A stretch of 64,000 nucleotides of DNA from Anaerolineaceae bacterium (GTDB lineage Bacteria; Chloroflexota; Anaerolineae; Aggregatilineales; Phototrophicaceae): assembly GCA_002702065.1 (NCBI GenBank), contig NZXX01000001.1, positions 992,001 through 1,056,000 on the forward strand, given 5' to 3'. The notes under the pieces are model-generated. The model searched no databases. It was not told where the DNA came from and worked only from the letters and a program-made list of their open reading frames with translations. Below, one piece after another: positions 54,547 to 63,252 of this stretch. The position numbers and the translations under genes are program-made. Position 1 is the first letter of the stretch, and each line of letters begins with the position of its first letter.

Positions 54547-55563
54547 ATGACCAAAACGTTTAGCGGTTCGCCGGTTTCGCGTCGCACGGTATTCATTCTG
54601 GCGGATGGATCATTTGTTGTACAGTGGGATGAAAATCGCGTTCAGGAACTGCTGAGCGGTCGTTATCGCAATTACAGCGACCAGGATTTTGGACATTCCG
54701 TTACGGATTACGAACTCAATCAGCTTCAGGCAGCCGGGCGGGTCGAGCATTATAACGACCAGTATGTCTGGCTGTTTTCTTTGCCGGAGAGCGGGCGTTT
54801 TCCATCCGAAAGAGAATATCAGGGACCGGCACGCGTTCGGTCCTATTACCTCAATACAACACTACCGGAAGATCGACTCCCGGAAGTGGCCGATGCTTTG
54901 CGCAACCTGGCGCTTTCCGGCTCATTTCTGGTGCGTGCAAGGGGCGGTCTCGTGGCCGTTCTGGGCAAGAACGGTGCGCCATTTCCCCATCTGAAAGATG
55001 CTGAACGCGCACAGAAGCTTCTGATGTCGAAAGCGCCAAATCTTTTTGAACACACCGCGATTGCCTTTGTCGAGACCAGCGAATATGTTCACCGGCTTCG
55101 GGCCGAACCTGCCTGGGGTACGGTGGATTTGCCCACCGTTGTGGACAGCCAGAGCGATATCACCGTGACCAGCGGCAAGCGTGTACTGGTTGTCAGCAGT
55201 AACGAGGAAGAGCAGGCAGCGGTTCAGCAGTTGTTCGCGACGATGGATATGACGGTTTACGCAGCAGCCAGCGCCGCCGAGGGGCTGCAACTGCTGGAAG
55301 ATTATGACCCGGATTTGTTAATCATGGATTTGCAGCTGCCCGATATGCACGCGTGGGAGATGCTGGCCAAGATCAAGGAAATCGGTGCTTACGACTCCAC
55401 GCCCAAAATCCTGATTGCCGAGCATAATGCGACAGGCGATGATCAGGCATTCGCACTGACGGTGGGCAAGGTCGACACTTATCTCGCCAAGCCAATGAGT
55501 ATGGCTCAGCTTCGGCTGAATGTGTGGCTGACGCTCAAGAATCGTCAGGACGATACCAGCTAA
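54547..55563 (+). CDS. N-terminal unknown domain plus atypical receiver domain
   Basis: A 338-residue protein. Residues 1 to about 200 have no family I know, with two related beta-alpha halves (about 12-80 and 95-185). Residues 211-330 are a response-regulator receiver fold: KRVLVVSSNEEEQAAVQQLF, LLIMDLQLPDMHAWEMLAKIK (Asp261 in the phospho-acceptor position) and DTYLAKPMSMAQL (Lys315). The metal-binding Asp pair after the first strand is replaced by Ser217-Ser218, and the conserved Thr/Ser is Ala291, so phosphorylation is doubtful. The AAA+ gene overlaps the leader. Function is unknown. Confidence 0.75.
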   Translation: MTKTFSGSPVSRRTVFILADGSFVVQWDENRVQELLSGRYRNYSDQDFGHSVTDYELNQLQAAGRVEHYNDQYVWLFSLPESGRFPSEREYQGPARVRSYYLNTTLPEDRLPEVADALRNLALSGSFLVRARGGLVAVLGKNGAPFPHLKDAERAQKLLMSKAPNLFEHTAIAFVETSEYVHRLRAEPAWGTVDLPTVVDSQSDITVTSGKRVLVVSSNEEEQAAVQQLFATMDMTVYAAASAAEGLQLLEDYDPDLLIMDLQLPDMHAWEMLAKIKEIGAYDSTPKILIAEHNATGDDQAFALTVGKVDTYLAKPMSMAQLRLNVWLTLKNRQDDTS

Positions 55564-55680
55564 GCACGGTTGCTATTCGTGCCCGACACTGGTAGAGTGT
55601 AATCAATGGCTGTACAACTTGGTTGAAAACAAACGTTCTGCCTTGTGTAAGACATTCCGAGAGGCAGGGCATGTGAGAAA

Positions 55681-56190
55681 GTGAATTGCATGGCCCCTGA
55701 TACAACATTGAATCAGGTACTCAGTGATTACCTTAACGCCCTGGATTGGCTGCAAAACAGCGCCTTAAAAAGCTGGACGCACCAATGGACCTATGCGCCG
55801 TTGTACCTTTCCGGATCATATCTCAAGAATTACCAGCGAGCGCTGCATGACCAGAGCCAGGCGCCTGGGCCTGCCTCTGCCGGCGTATTACGTGCCGATC
55901 ATCATATTGAGGTGCGCCGCTTTTCCGAAGATAGCGACCAATGTGTGCTGATCGATACGCAGTCGCAGCGGCGTATGGCGACCTACGATACAACGACACT
56001 GGAACGGGTCCATACGCAGGATCTGGGGGAAGTAACGGTCGTCTATCGGATGGCGTACGATGCCCGCAGCCGCCGCTGGAAGATTGATGGGTTTATCCAG
56101 CAGCTTCCCTCGGGGTGGGGGAACCCCAAGCTTATGCCTCATATCATGCTGATGGCTGAACTTTCTGCCCACAGTCGGCATGATCGCTAA
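55681..56190 (+). CDS. Hypothetical protein, possible NTF2/IMS-like fold
   Basis: A 169-residue protein, not recognised by motif. It begins DTTLNQVLSDYLNALDWLQNSALKSWTHQW and ends YRMAYDARSRRWKIDGFIQQ, the alternation of helix and beta strands plus the final WKID-F pattern resembling NTF2-like or IMS domains. No signal or membrane segment. GTG 55681 or ATG 55690 could be the start. A 117-base gap separates it from the receiver gene and it precedes the epimerase by 25 bases. A scaffold or regulatory role is possible; nothing firmer. Confidence 0.6.
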   Translation: MNCMAPDTTLNQVLSDYLNALDWLQNSALKSWTHQWTYAPLYLSGSYLKNYQRALHDQSQAPGPASAGVLRADHHIEVRRFSEDSDQCVLIDTQSQRRMATYDTTTLERVHTQDLGEVTVVYRMAYDARSRRWKIDGFIQQLPSGWGNPKLMPHIMLMAELSAHSRHDR

Positions 56191-56215
56191 TTAACCAGAC
56201 GATACAGCCGCATTT

Positions 56216-57220
56216 ATGATCTTTGTGACCGGCGGTACCGGTTTTCTGGGACGTCATCTGGTGCCTGCGTTATGCCGTGCAGGCTATTCGCTTCGGGTGC
56301 TGACGCGCCAGCCCGACAAGCATCGCTGGTTGCAGTGTTTCCCACAGGTACAGGTCATTCAGGGCGACCTGACCGCGCCGGAAACGTATATGGACGCGCT
56401 GCGTGGCTGCCAGCATGTGGTTCACGCTGGTGGTGTTTTCCGCATGTGGGGTGATGAACGCACCTTTTTGCGTCACAATGTGCATGGCACGTCCCTGCTG
56501 CTGAGTGCGGTGAAGGATTTACCGATTGAGCGTTTTATCCACATCTCGACGATTGCCGTGTTGGGACAGCCCGACCCGGATAATGTAGTCGATGAAACGT
56601 ATCCGCCGCGTCCAATGGACCCGTATCAGCGCAGCAAGCTGATTGCCGAGCAGATGGCGCTGCGTTGTGCGGCAGAGGATGGTTTACCGGTGGTGGTGCT
56701 GCGGCCAGGGGCTTATTATGGCCCATTCGGTAGGTACGCGTTCAACCGGCTGTTTTTCAAAGACCCGATGCGCGGCCTGATTATGCAGGTGGATGGCGGT
56801 CAACACGTCATCTTCCCCGCCTATATCGGGGATGTCGCCAGGGGGGTGGTTCAGGCGTTAGCCTATGGCCAAGTGGGCGAAATCTATAATATTTGTGGAG
56901 AATGGATTTCACATCGCCGGGCTTTCGATATAATTTGTGAGGAAGCGGATATTCACTGGCCCAGAGTGCCGATGCCCGGCTGGCTGGATTTGCCCCTGGC
57001 ACACGGACTGGAGACTGTGTACGGCTTATTTGACGCCGAACCATTCTGGCCCATAAATATGCTGCGCTCTTATGTGCATAATAACTGGCGCGTTTCCAGC
57101 AGCAAGGCACAGGCCGAACTGGGCTTTGTGCCGACGGATTTCCGGGATGGCGCGCGCCGGACAATAGCCTGGTATCGAGCAGGCGAACCCGATGACTGGG
57201 TAGAGTTGGATTGTATGTGA
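56216..57220 (+). CDS. NAD-dependent epimerase/dehydratase
   Basis: A 334-residue extended SDR: MIFVTGGTGFLGRHLVPALCRAGYSLRVLTR, HVVHAGGVFRMWGDERT, FIHISTIAVLG, YQRSKLIAEQMALR with the Tyr-x3-Lys pair, and VVLRPGAYYGPFGRY. The group resembles dihydroflavonol-reductase-like or hopanoid-linked (HpnA-type) dehydrogenases. It may act on an isoprenoid or sugar-nucleotide. The stop overlaps the obgE ATG by one base, so the two are coupled. A HpnA-like role would fit no other gene seen here. Confidence 0.8.
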   Translation: MIFVTGGTGFLGRHLVPALCRAGYSLRVLTRQPDKHRWLQCFPQVQVIQGDLTAPETYMDALRGCQHVVHAGGVFRMWGDERTFLRHNVHGTSLLLSAVKDLPIERFIHISTIAVLGQPDPDNVVDETYPPRPMDPYQRSKLIAEQMALRCAAEDGLPVVVLRPGAYYGPFGRYAFNRLFFKDPMRGLIMQVDGGQHVIFPAYIGDVARGVVQALAYGQVGEIYNICGEWISHRRAFDIICEEADIHWPRVPMPGWLDLPLAHGLETVYGLFDAEPFWPINMLRSYVHNNWRVSSSKAQAELGFVPTDFRDGARRTIAWYRAGEPDDWVELDCM

Positions 57221-58485
57221 TGATTGATGAAGCGAAGATTTTTGTACGCAGCGGGGATGGTGGCGATGGCCTCATCCATTTCCGCCGGGAGAAATATGTG
57301 CCGCGTGGTGGTCCTGCCGGGGGTGATGGCGGGCATGGTGGCAGTGTCGTGCTGGTGGTAAATCCCAAGCTGTCGACGCTGTTGAGTTTTCAGCAGCGGA
57401 CACATTTTAAGGCGGACTCCGGTAGTCGGGGTGGCTCGAACAACAAGACGGGCGCGACGGCGGATGATCTGATCATCGAAGTGCCGCCAGGAACGCTGGT
57501 GCGCGATGCCGAGACAGATGCCTTGCTGGGTGATCTGGTAACGGCAGATGACCGTCTGGTGGTGGTCAAGGGTGGCCGGGGTGGCCGGGGAAATGCGCGG
57601 TTTAAGTCGGCATCGCGGCAGGCACCCCGTGTGGCCGAACGCGGCGAACCGGGCGAAGAACGCTGGCTGAAGCTGGAACTCAAGTTGATTGCGGATGTGG
57701 GCCTGGTGGGGGTGCCGAACGCGGGTAAATCCACACTGCTGTCGGTAATCAGCAATGCGCGCCCCAAAATTGCGCCATATCCATTCACGACGCTCGAACC
57801 CAATCTGGGTGTCATCACCGTGGGTGATCGCGATCTGGTCGTGGCGGATATTCCCGGCCTGATTGAAGGGGCGCACATGGGCGTTGGGTTGGGCCATGCC
57901 TTTTTGCGGCATGTGCAGCGAACCCGCCTGCTGGTGCATCTGCTCAATGGGGAAAGCCCGGACCCACTCGCGGATTACAATCAGATCATGGTCGAACTGT
58001 CCCTGTATGACGAGCAGCTGGGCGAAAAGCCGCAGATTATTGTCTATAACAAGATGGATCTACCGGATGCCGAAGCCCGCTGGGAGCAGGTGCGGGCTGA
58101 CATGAAAAAACGCGGTATCACACCCCTGGCCATTTCAGCAGCCACGCAGCAGGGTGTACAAACTCTGGTCAATGAAATCTTCCGCGTTTATGATACACTG
58201 CCTGTCGCTGAACCCCTGAGCGAAGCCGCCGAGATTCCGGTGTATGACATGCCGGAAGACGACTTCGTGTTTGAGATTAAGCGTGAAGGGCAGGGGGTTT
58301 ACCGGGTGACGGGTAAACGCATTGAACGGGCCGCCGCCATGACCTACTGGGATTACGATGAAGCCGTCGCACGGTTTCAGAGCATTCTGGAAACACTGGG
58401 GATTACCAAAGCGCTGGAAGAAGCTGGCGTCGAAGTGGGTGATACGGTGTTTATTGGCGACTATGAACTGGAGTGGGCGAACTAG
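57220..58485 (+). CDS. obgE: Obg-family GTPase
   Basis: A ribosome-assembly GTPase of 421 residues. The glycine-rich Obg fold is at 1-156 (SGDGGDGLIHFRREKYVPRGGPAGGDGGHGG), the G domain has GVPNAGKSTLLSVISNARPKIAPYPFTTLEPNLG, DIPGLIEGAHMGVGLGHAFLRH and YNKMDLP, and a C-terminal OCT domain follows (VFEIKREGQGVYRVTGK, RFQSILETLGI). ATG 57220 is one base inside the epimerase stop; the GTG and TTG before it are less likely. It precedes nadD. Confidence 0.95.
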   Translation: MIDEAKIFVRSGDGGDGLIHFRREKYVPRGGPAGGDGGHGGSVVLVVNPKLSTLLSFQQRTHFKADSGSRGGSNNKTGATADDLIIEVPPGTLVRDAETDALLGDLVTADDRLVVVKGGRGGRGNARFKSASRQAPRVAERGEPGEERWLKLELKLIADVGLVGVPNAGKSTLLSVISNARPKIAPYPFTTLEPNLGVITVGDRDLVVADIPGLIEGAHMGVGLGHAFLRHVQRTRLLVHLLNGESPDPLADYNQIMVELSLYDEQLGEKPQIIVYNKMDLPDAEARWEQVRADMKKRGITPLAISAATQQGVQTLVNEIFRVYDTLPVAEPLSEAAEIPVYDMPEDDFVFEIKREGQGVYRVTGKRIERAAAMTYWDYDEAVARFQSILETLGITKALEEAGVEVGDTVFIGDYELEWAN

Positions 58486-58487
58486 CT

Positions 58488-59093
58488 GTGCGCGTTGGAA
58501 TTCTGGGTGGCACGTTTGACCCGCCGCATATTGGACACCTGATCCTGGGCGAGTATGCCGCTGATGCGCTCGACCTGACACACTTGCTCTACGTCCCTGC
58601 GGCTGAACCACCGCACAAACGGGATGAAGCCAAAACGGATGTGAAGCACCGGCTGGCGATGCTGCGGCTGGCGTTGGCGGATAACCCCCGGTTCGAAATT
58701 TCACAGGTGGACATCGAGCGACCGGGGCCGCATTATTCGGTGGATACGGTCAGGATTATTGCCCGGCAATACCCGGACTCCGACGTGTATTTCATCATGG
58801 GCGGTGATTCGCTGCGTGACCTGACCCTGTGGCATCGCCCTGACGAATTGATCCGCCTGTGCAAACTGGCGGTGATGCGGCGGGCTGGTGCAGATGCTTA
58901 TCCGTCCATGCACGAAGACAGCATTCCCGGCTTGGCGGAACGCGTCACGATGATTGATGCGCCGCTGATTCAGGTGTCATCCACGCACATCATGGAACGC
59001 ATTCAGGATGGGCGCAGCATCCGCTATCTGACACCGGACAGCGTGCGCACCTACATCGAACAGAATCATCTGTATCAGGAGTCGGTTCGGTGA
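58488..59093 (+). CDS. nadD: Nicotinate-nucleotide adenylyltransferase
   Basis: NadD adenylates nicotinate mononucleotide in NAD synthesis. The 201 residues start VGILGGTFDPPHIGHLILGEYAADAL (HxGH with nucleotide loop), go on to LLYVPAAEPPHKRDEA, FIMGGDSLRDLTLWHRPDEL, and end with IQVSSTHIMERIQDGRSIRYLTPDSVRTYIEQN, a full signature. GTG 58488 is two bases after the obgE stop; GTG 58473 inside obgE is an alternative. The end overlaps the next gene as GTGA. Confidence 0.94.
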   Translation: MRVGILGGTFDPPHIGHLILGEYAADALDLTHLLYVPAAEPPHKRDEAKTDVKHRLAMLRLALADNPRFEISQVDIERPGPHYSVDTVRIIARQYPDSDVYFIMGGDSLRDLTLWHRPDELIRLCKLAVMRRAGADAYPSMHEDSIPGLAERVTMIDAPLIQVSSTHIMERIQDGRSIRYLTPDSVRTYIEQNHLYQESVR

Positions 59094-59599
59094 CCTATCA
59101 GGTTGAAGCATTCGATGCCGAATCGGTGTATTTCAATGGCGCGGTCGATATCTATATCGAATTTACCGGCCACGATGTCACCGAGTCGCGCCAGTTCTTT
59201 AAGAAATACGCCACGACCAAACCCGATTATGTGGGGCTGGTGGCTGTGCAGGATGAACAGGTGATCGGCATGGCGTTTGGTACGCGCTCTGCAATGGGTG
59301 ACTGGTGGCATAACCGGGTCGCGCAGGAAGTCGGGCCGCACCATCGCTCATTGCAGGATGCCTGGGTACTGATCGAATTGATCGTGCGTGCAGGCTATCG
59401 CGACCGTGGCATTGGGGCGCAGCTTCATGATGCAGTCATCGCGCGCCAACCTTACCGCAATCTGCTGCTATCGACGGGGGCTGATAACACAGGTGCGCAA
59501 CGCTTTTATCGCAGACGCGGCTGGCGCTACCTGCATCACGGGTTTCCATTCCGGGTCGGGCGCCCCCCATATGTAATTATGTCCAGGCAATTAACCTAA
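59090..59599 (+). CDS. GNAT N-acetyltransferase
   Basis: A 169-residue GNAT protein: IELIVRAGYRDRGIGAQLHDAVIA is the acetyl-CoA motif A and LLLSTGADNTGAQRFYRRRGWRYL is motif B with the arginine-tryptophan close. The N-terminus GTG 59090 overlaps the nadD stop. It may modify an amino acid, antibiotic or protein; nothing in the sequence points to a target. Last gene of the obgE-nadD group before the binding-protein gene. Confidence 0.82.
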   Translation: MTYQVEAFDAESVYFNGAVDIYIEFTGHDVTESRQFFKKYATTKPDYVGLVAVQDEQVIGMAFGTRSAMGDWWHNRVAQEVGPHHRSLQDAWVLIELIVRAGYRDRGIGAQLHDAVIARQPYRNLLLSTGADNTGAQRFYRRRGWRYLHHGFPFRVGRPPYVIMSRQLT

Positions 59600-59606
59600 A
59601 CGACTT

Positions 59607-61346
59607 ATGAAACAGCTACCGATTTTTCTCCTGATCATACTTATCAGCTCAGTGATACCGGCGTTTGCCCAGACAGGCGATCATGTACCGACACTGGTGC
59701 CGCCGACACTGGTCCCCACGCAGGACGCGGGTATGCGGGACGCGCTGCTGTCGGAGTCCGCTGTTGCGCGCATTCAGGCCGATAGCCAGCTGCGTGTTGG
59801 TATCCTGTTTAATGCACCGCCATTTGGCCTGCTCAATATTCGCGGCGCGGTGGCAGGCTTTGATGCGGACCTGATGCGCAGTATGGCGGATGCCTGGGGT
59901 GTTGAGGCCGAATTTGTGCAGGTGACGCGGCAGACCGCGCTGGACATGCTGCTCAGCGGAGAGGTTGATCTGCTGGCGGCGGCGATGGTTCATCAGCGCG
60001 AACTGGATATGCGGGTTGAATTCAGCCACACGTACTATCAGGGTTCGCAGGCGGTGATGGTTCGCAACGACGACGGCGCCGAAACGCTGGCGCAGATGGC
60101 TGACCGGAAACTAGGGGTGGTTTTGGGGACTGCTTCGACCAGCGCGGTCGAGGCATGGAAAAGCCGCACCGGCCATCAGGTAACCGTCGAATCGTATATG
60201 ACGCTGGAACAAGGCCTTGTGGCGCTGGTCAATCAGGACATTGATGGATTGGTCGGCAGTCGCTATCGCTTGCGCACGATCACACAGCCGCCAGGCGTCG
60301 TGCGCATTATCGAGGAACCACTGGCGATCGAACCTTATGCGGTTGCCATGCGGCGTCAGGATGTGCCGCTGCGCAATCTGGTCAATCGCACGCTTCAGTA
60401 TCTGGCGCAAAATGGGCGGCTGAACGAAATCTACGGGGCCAATTTTCCGGGTTCGACCTATCCTGCCGGGCTGGTGCCAACGTGGGAAAATCTCGGTGAA
60501 GATGCGCCGACGCTCGAAGGTGTGCCGACCAATATTGTTTATCCTACACAATATGTCATTCCGCGCTTGCAGGATGGTCAACCGCTCCGCGTCGCTGGTT
60601 TGCGCGATGTGCCGGATGATGCGCCTGAAAGCGAGAAGCGGTTGCACGCGTTGAATCAGGCGGTTATCGAACGACTGGCTGCGCGTTGGGGTGCGTCGGT
60701 TGAGTTTGTCCCGAATAGTGCGGATAACGCGCTGGAACTGGTGGCAAATGGACAGGCAGATGTGGCCGTCGGGGTGAGGCCGGATTGGAACAGGGCGGAA
60801 CGGGTTGAATTCAGCAGCCCGTATCTGGTCCATGGCGACCGGCTGATGGTGAAGCGCAACAGCGAAATTGAGAGCTTTAACGAACTGCGCGGCGGGCGCT
60901 GGGTGGGCATTTTCGCATCGGAACCCGGCACGGCGGATCAGGTCAATGAACTGGCGAAAAGCATTAACACCGCGGTCAATATCTACACCATGATGCGTGA
61001 ACAGGATGTGCCATTCTATATTCTGGAGGACAGCAACGCGGATGTGGCCTTTGGCGACAGCCTCAAGTTGATCCCGCATCTGGAAGCGTATCCGGAAGAT
61101 TTCCGCCTGACCACCCGCTGCCCCAATTGTGACCCCTGGTACACGCGTGAATATGTTGCACTGGCGACCGCACAGAATGACCTGGATTTCTGGCTGCTGG
61201 TGGAATATACCCTTCAGGAAATGGCTGAAGATGGATCGCTGGCAACGCTGCTGCAACCTGTCATGCTGCCGGAGGATGTGCCCCAGTTCAACATCTGGCC
61301 GGGGCCGGCTTCCTATCTGGGGTTCAACCTGCGCGCGGGCCAGTAA
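59607..61346 (+). CDS. Tandem-domain solute-binding protein (SBP family 3)
   Basis: A secreted 579-residue protein. Signal peptide 1-21 (LPIFLLIILISSVIPAFA). Domain 1 (about 50-280) begins LRVGILFNAPPFGLLNIRGAVAGFDADLMRSMADAWG, domain 2 (about 325-560) LRVAGLRDVPDDAPESE and has GQADVAVGVRPDW and SSPYLVHGDRLMVKRN. Each is a polar-amino-acid-type binding fold. Fused tandem SBPs occur as sensor or transporter ligand modules; no permease or ATPase follows. Its last 23 bases overlap the end of the convergent EamA gene. Confidence 0.78.
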   Translation: MKQLPIFLLIILISSVIPAFAQTGDHVPTLVPPTLVPTQDAGMRDALLSESAVARIQADSQLRVGILFNAPPFGLLNIRGAVAGFDADLMRSMADAWGVEAEFVQVTRQTALDMLLSGEVDLLAAAMVHQRELDMRVEFSHTYYQGSQAVMVRNDDGAETLAQMADRKLGVVLGTASTSAVEAWKSRTGHQVTVESYMTLEQGLVALVNQDIDGLVGSRYRLRTITQPPGVVRIIEEPLAIEPYAVAMRRQDVPLRNLVNRTLQYLAQNGRLNEIYGANFPGSTYPAGLVPTWENLGEDAPTLEGVPTNIVYPTQYVIPRLQDGQPLRVAGLRDVPDDAPESEKRLHALNQAVIERLAARWGASVEFVPNSADNALELVANGQADVAVGVRPDWNRAERVEFSSPYLVHGDRLMVKRNSEIESFNELRGGRWVGIFASEPGTADQVNELAKSINTAVNIYTMMREQDVPFYILEDSNADVAFGDSLKLIPHLEAYPEDFRLTTRCPNCDPWYTREYVALATAQNDLDFWLLVEYTLQEMAEDGSLATLLQPVMLPEDVPQFNIWPGPASYLGFNLRAGQ

Positions 61347-62307
61347 CTTCTTGATCAGGCTTCTGATCGATGACTTTCGACTGGGATTTCCCCACTATTG
61401 AAAAAATGACGCCCGCAATAATGACGACGCTGCCCAGAAATTGCAGCGGGCCGGGCAGCTCGGCAAAAAACAGAAATGCCAGCGTGGCGCTGATGACATT
61501 GCCCATCTGTGCGCTGATGCTGACAAAGGTCGCCGCAACATAGGCCAGGGCATAATTCATCGAGCCATGTCCAACAAGCTGCGCGGTAATGGTGAGGATG
61601 ACCAGCCACACATAGCCTTGTGGGCTATAACCTGTGAGTGACTGCCCGGCGGCGAACACCGCAACCAGCGATGCAATGCCTGCAAACAGGAAGATCAGCC
61701 ACAGGTAGGGCCAGAAAGACACTCGTGCCCGCACCGAGCGGCCCACATTCAGGTAAAACGCAGACAGCAAGGCGCTGCCAAGCGCATACAAAACCCCCAG
61801 GGTTGGATTGTTACCGAGTGAACTGCCACCGTCGAAACCGGCAAGCCCAATGATGGCACCACCTGCCAACGCCAGTATCAGCCCCAGCCAGAATTTACGG
61901 TCAAAGGTGGTTTTCAAAAACAGGATTTCTGTCAGCGCGACCCACAACGGGCCGGAGCCGTTCAGCACGCCTGCTATCAGCACACTGGTGTTGTTAAATG
62001 CCTCGAACAACAACACGAATCGCAGCGCCAGTACAACACCGGTCAGGGCAGCGAAGAGCAGGTCGCGCGCGGCGAGGTGTCGCAGTTCATGCCGGTAGTT
62101 GCTGAGGATAAACGGCGTGAGAAGTATGACGGCCAACACCTGGCGGATAGCCGTCACAACCAGTGATGGAATACCCTCGCTTTGTGCCAGCCGGATAAAG
62201 ATCGGCCCAGCGGCCCCGATTAACAGGCCGACAAAAATGATGACATATGGCCACGCTTTGGTTTGAGTCTGGGCTTTGAGTGCGCCGGTGGTTTTGCTTA
62301 ATATCAT
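61324..62307 (-). CDS. EamA/DMT-family transporter, paralogue 1
   Basis: A ten-segment drug/metabolite exporter of 327 residues with two EamA repeats. Typical are PIFIRLAQSEGIPSLVVTAIRQVLA, ALRFVLLFEAFNNTSVLIAGVLNGSGPLWVAL, and LLSAFYLNVGRSVRARVSFWPYLWLIFLF. It overlaps paralogue 2 by four bases (ATGA), so the three genes form one operon. Downstream in the operon it is the last gene. Probable export of an amino acid or metabolite; substrate unknown. Confidence 0.87.
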   Translation of the reverse strand: MILSKTTGALKAQTQTKAWPYVIIFVGLLIGAAGPIFIRLAQSEGIPSLVVTAIRQVLAVILLTPFILSNYRHELRHLAARDLLFAALTGVVLALRFVLLFEAFNNTSVLIAGVLNGSGPLWVALTEILFLKTTFDRKFWLGLILALAGGAIIGLAGFDGGSSLGNNPTLGVLYALGSALLSAFYLNVGRSVRARVSFWPYLWLIFLFAGIASLVAVFAAGQSLTGYSPQGYVWLVILTITAQLVGHGSMNYALAYVAATFVSISAQMGNVISATLAFLFFAELPGPLQFLGSVVIIAGVIFSIVGKSQSKVIDQKPDQEVTGPRAG

Positions 62308-63242
62308 GATTTTCTAAACTCATTCTGTCCTGTGATCGCAAAGATGACACCCAGCAGGATGATGATACTGCCCAGCACTTCGCCAATGCCCGGTACTTCC
62401 TGAAAGATGAAAAATGCCAGTATGGTTCCCATCACGGTGATGGACTGCCCGGAGATGCTGATAAAGGTCGGTGAAATGAAGCCCACCGCAAAGTTAATGG
62501 CTGGGTGAGCGATCATCTGCCCGGCGATGGTCGTCATCAGCACCCACAGATAACCTTCGGCGGCATGCCCGGTAAATACCGCTCCCGTCCCGGAAGCAAC
62601 CAGCAGGACCACGACAAGTGCAATCCCGAATATGAGCCAGATGTACGGCAACAAGGGGATACGCGGGCGTAATGATCGGGCAACGGTCAGGTAGCAGGCT
62701 GATGATGCGCCGCTGCCCAGCGCCAGCGTGATACCGAGCAAGGGGTTTGGCCCCATGCCGGAACTGTTGCCGCTGCCTGCCAGGGCGATCATTACGCCAC
62801 CAACAATCGCCAGCAGCAGGCCGATATAAACCAGCCGGTGTAATGGTGTTCTGAGGACAAAACGCTCCAGCAAAGCGGTCCACAAGGGGGCGAGGCCGCC
62901 TATAACGGTGACGATCAGGATGCTGGTATGTTTGACGGCTTCGGAAAACAGCACCAGGTCAGCGGCGAACATCAGCCCGGCAATGGGCAACAGCAGCCAG
63001 TCTCGCTTGCGCAAACCACGAATCGTTTGTGGGTGATTACGCAGGACAAACGGCGTGAAAATCACGACTGCCAGCAGCATACGGACGGCGACGATGACGG
63101 GTGATGCGATGCCTGTATCGAGCGCCATGCGCATGAAAATGACCGAGAAGGTCGCGCTGATCAACCCCAATGCCAGTATCAAAAATGGAAACAACGGCCT
63201 TGAAGAAGCAGGTATCGGCTTGGCGATCTCCGGGTTTGTCAC
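62304..63242 (-). CDS. EamA/DMT-family transporter, paralogue 2
   Basis: A 312-residue EamA exporter with the same plan: FSVIFMRMALDTGIASPVIVAVRMLLAVVIF, LFSEAVKHTSILIVTVIGGLAPLWTALLERFVL, and the second repeat from SACYLTVARSLRPRIPLLPYIWL. Middle gene of the operon, ten bases after paralogue 3. It is the same protein type as its two neighbours, but with clearly diverged residues. Confidence 0.87.
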   Translation of the reverse strand: MTNPEIAKPIPASSRPLFPFLILALGLISATFSVIFMRMALDTGIASPVIVAVRMLLAVVIFTPFVLRNHPQTIRGLRKRDWLLLPIAGLMFAADLVLFSEAVKHTSILIVTVIGGLAPLWTALLERFVLRTPLHRLVYIGLLLAIVGGVMIALAGSGNSSGMGPNPLLGITLALGSGASSACYLTVARSLRPRIPLLPYIWLIFGIALVVVLLVASGTGAVFTGHAAEGYLWVLMTTIAGQMIAHPAINFAVGFISPTFISISGQSITVMGTILAFFIFQEVPGIGEVLGSIIILLGVIFAITGQNEFRKS

Positions 63243-63252
63243 GCAATGTCCT

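Noticed and set aside
60111..61256. 381-codon minus-strand open frame inside the double-SBP gene
   Set aside because: It lies fully antisense to a clear secreted protein and its translation has no recognisable domain.
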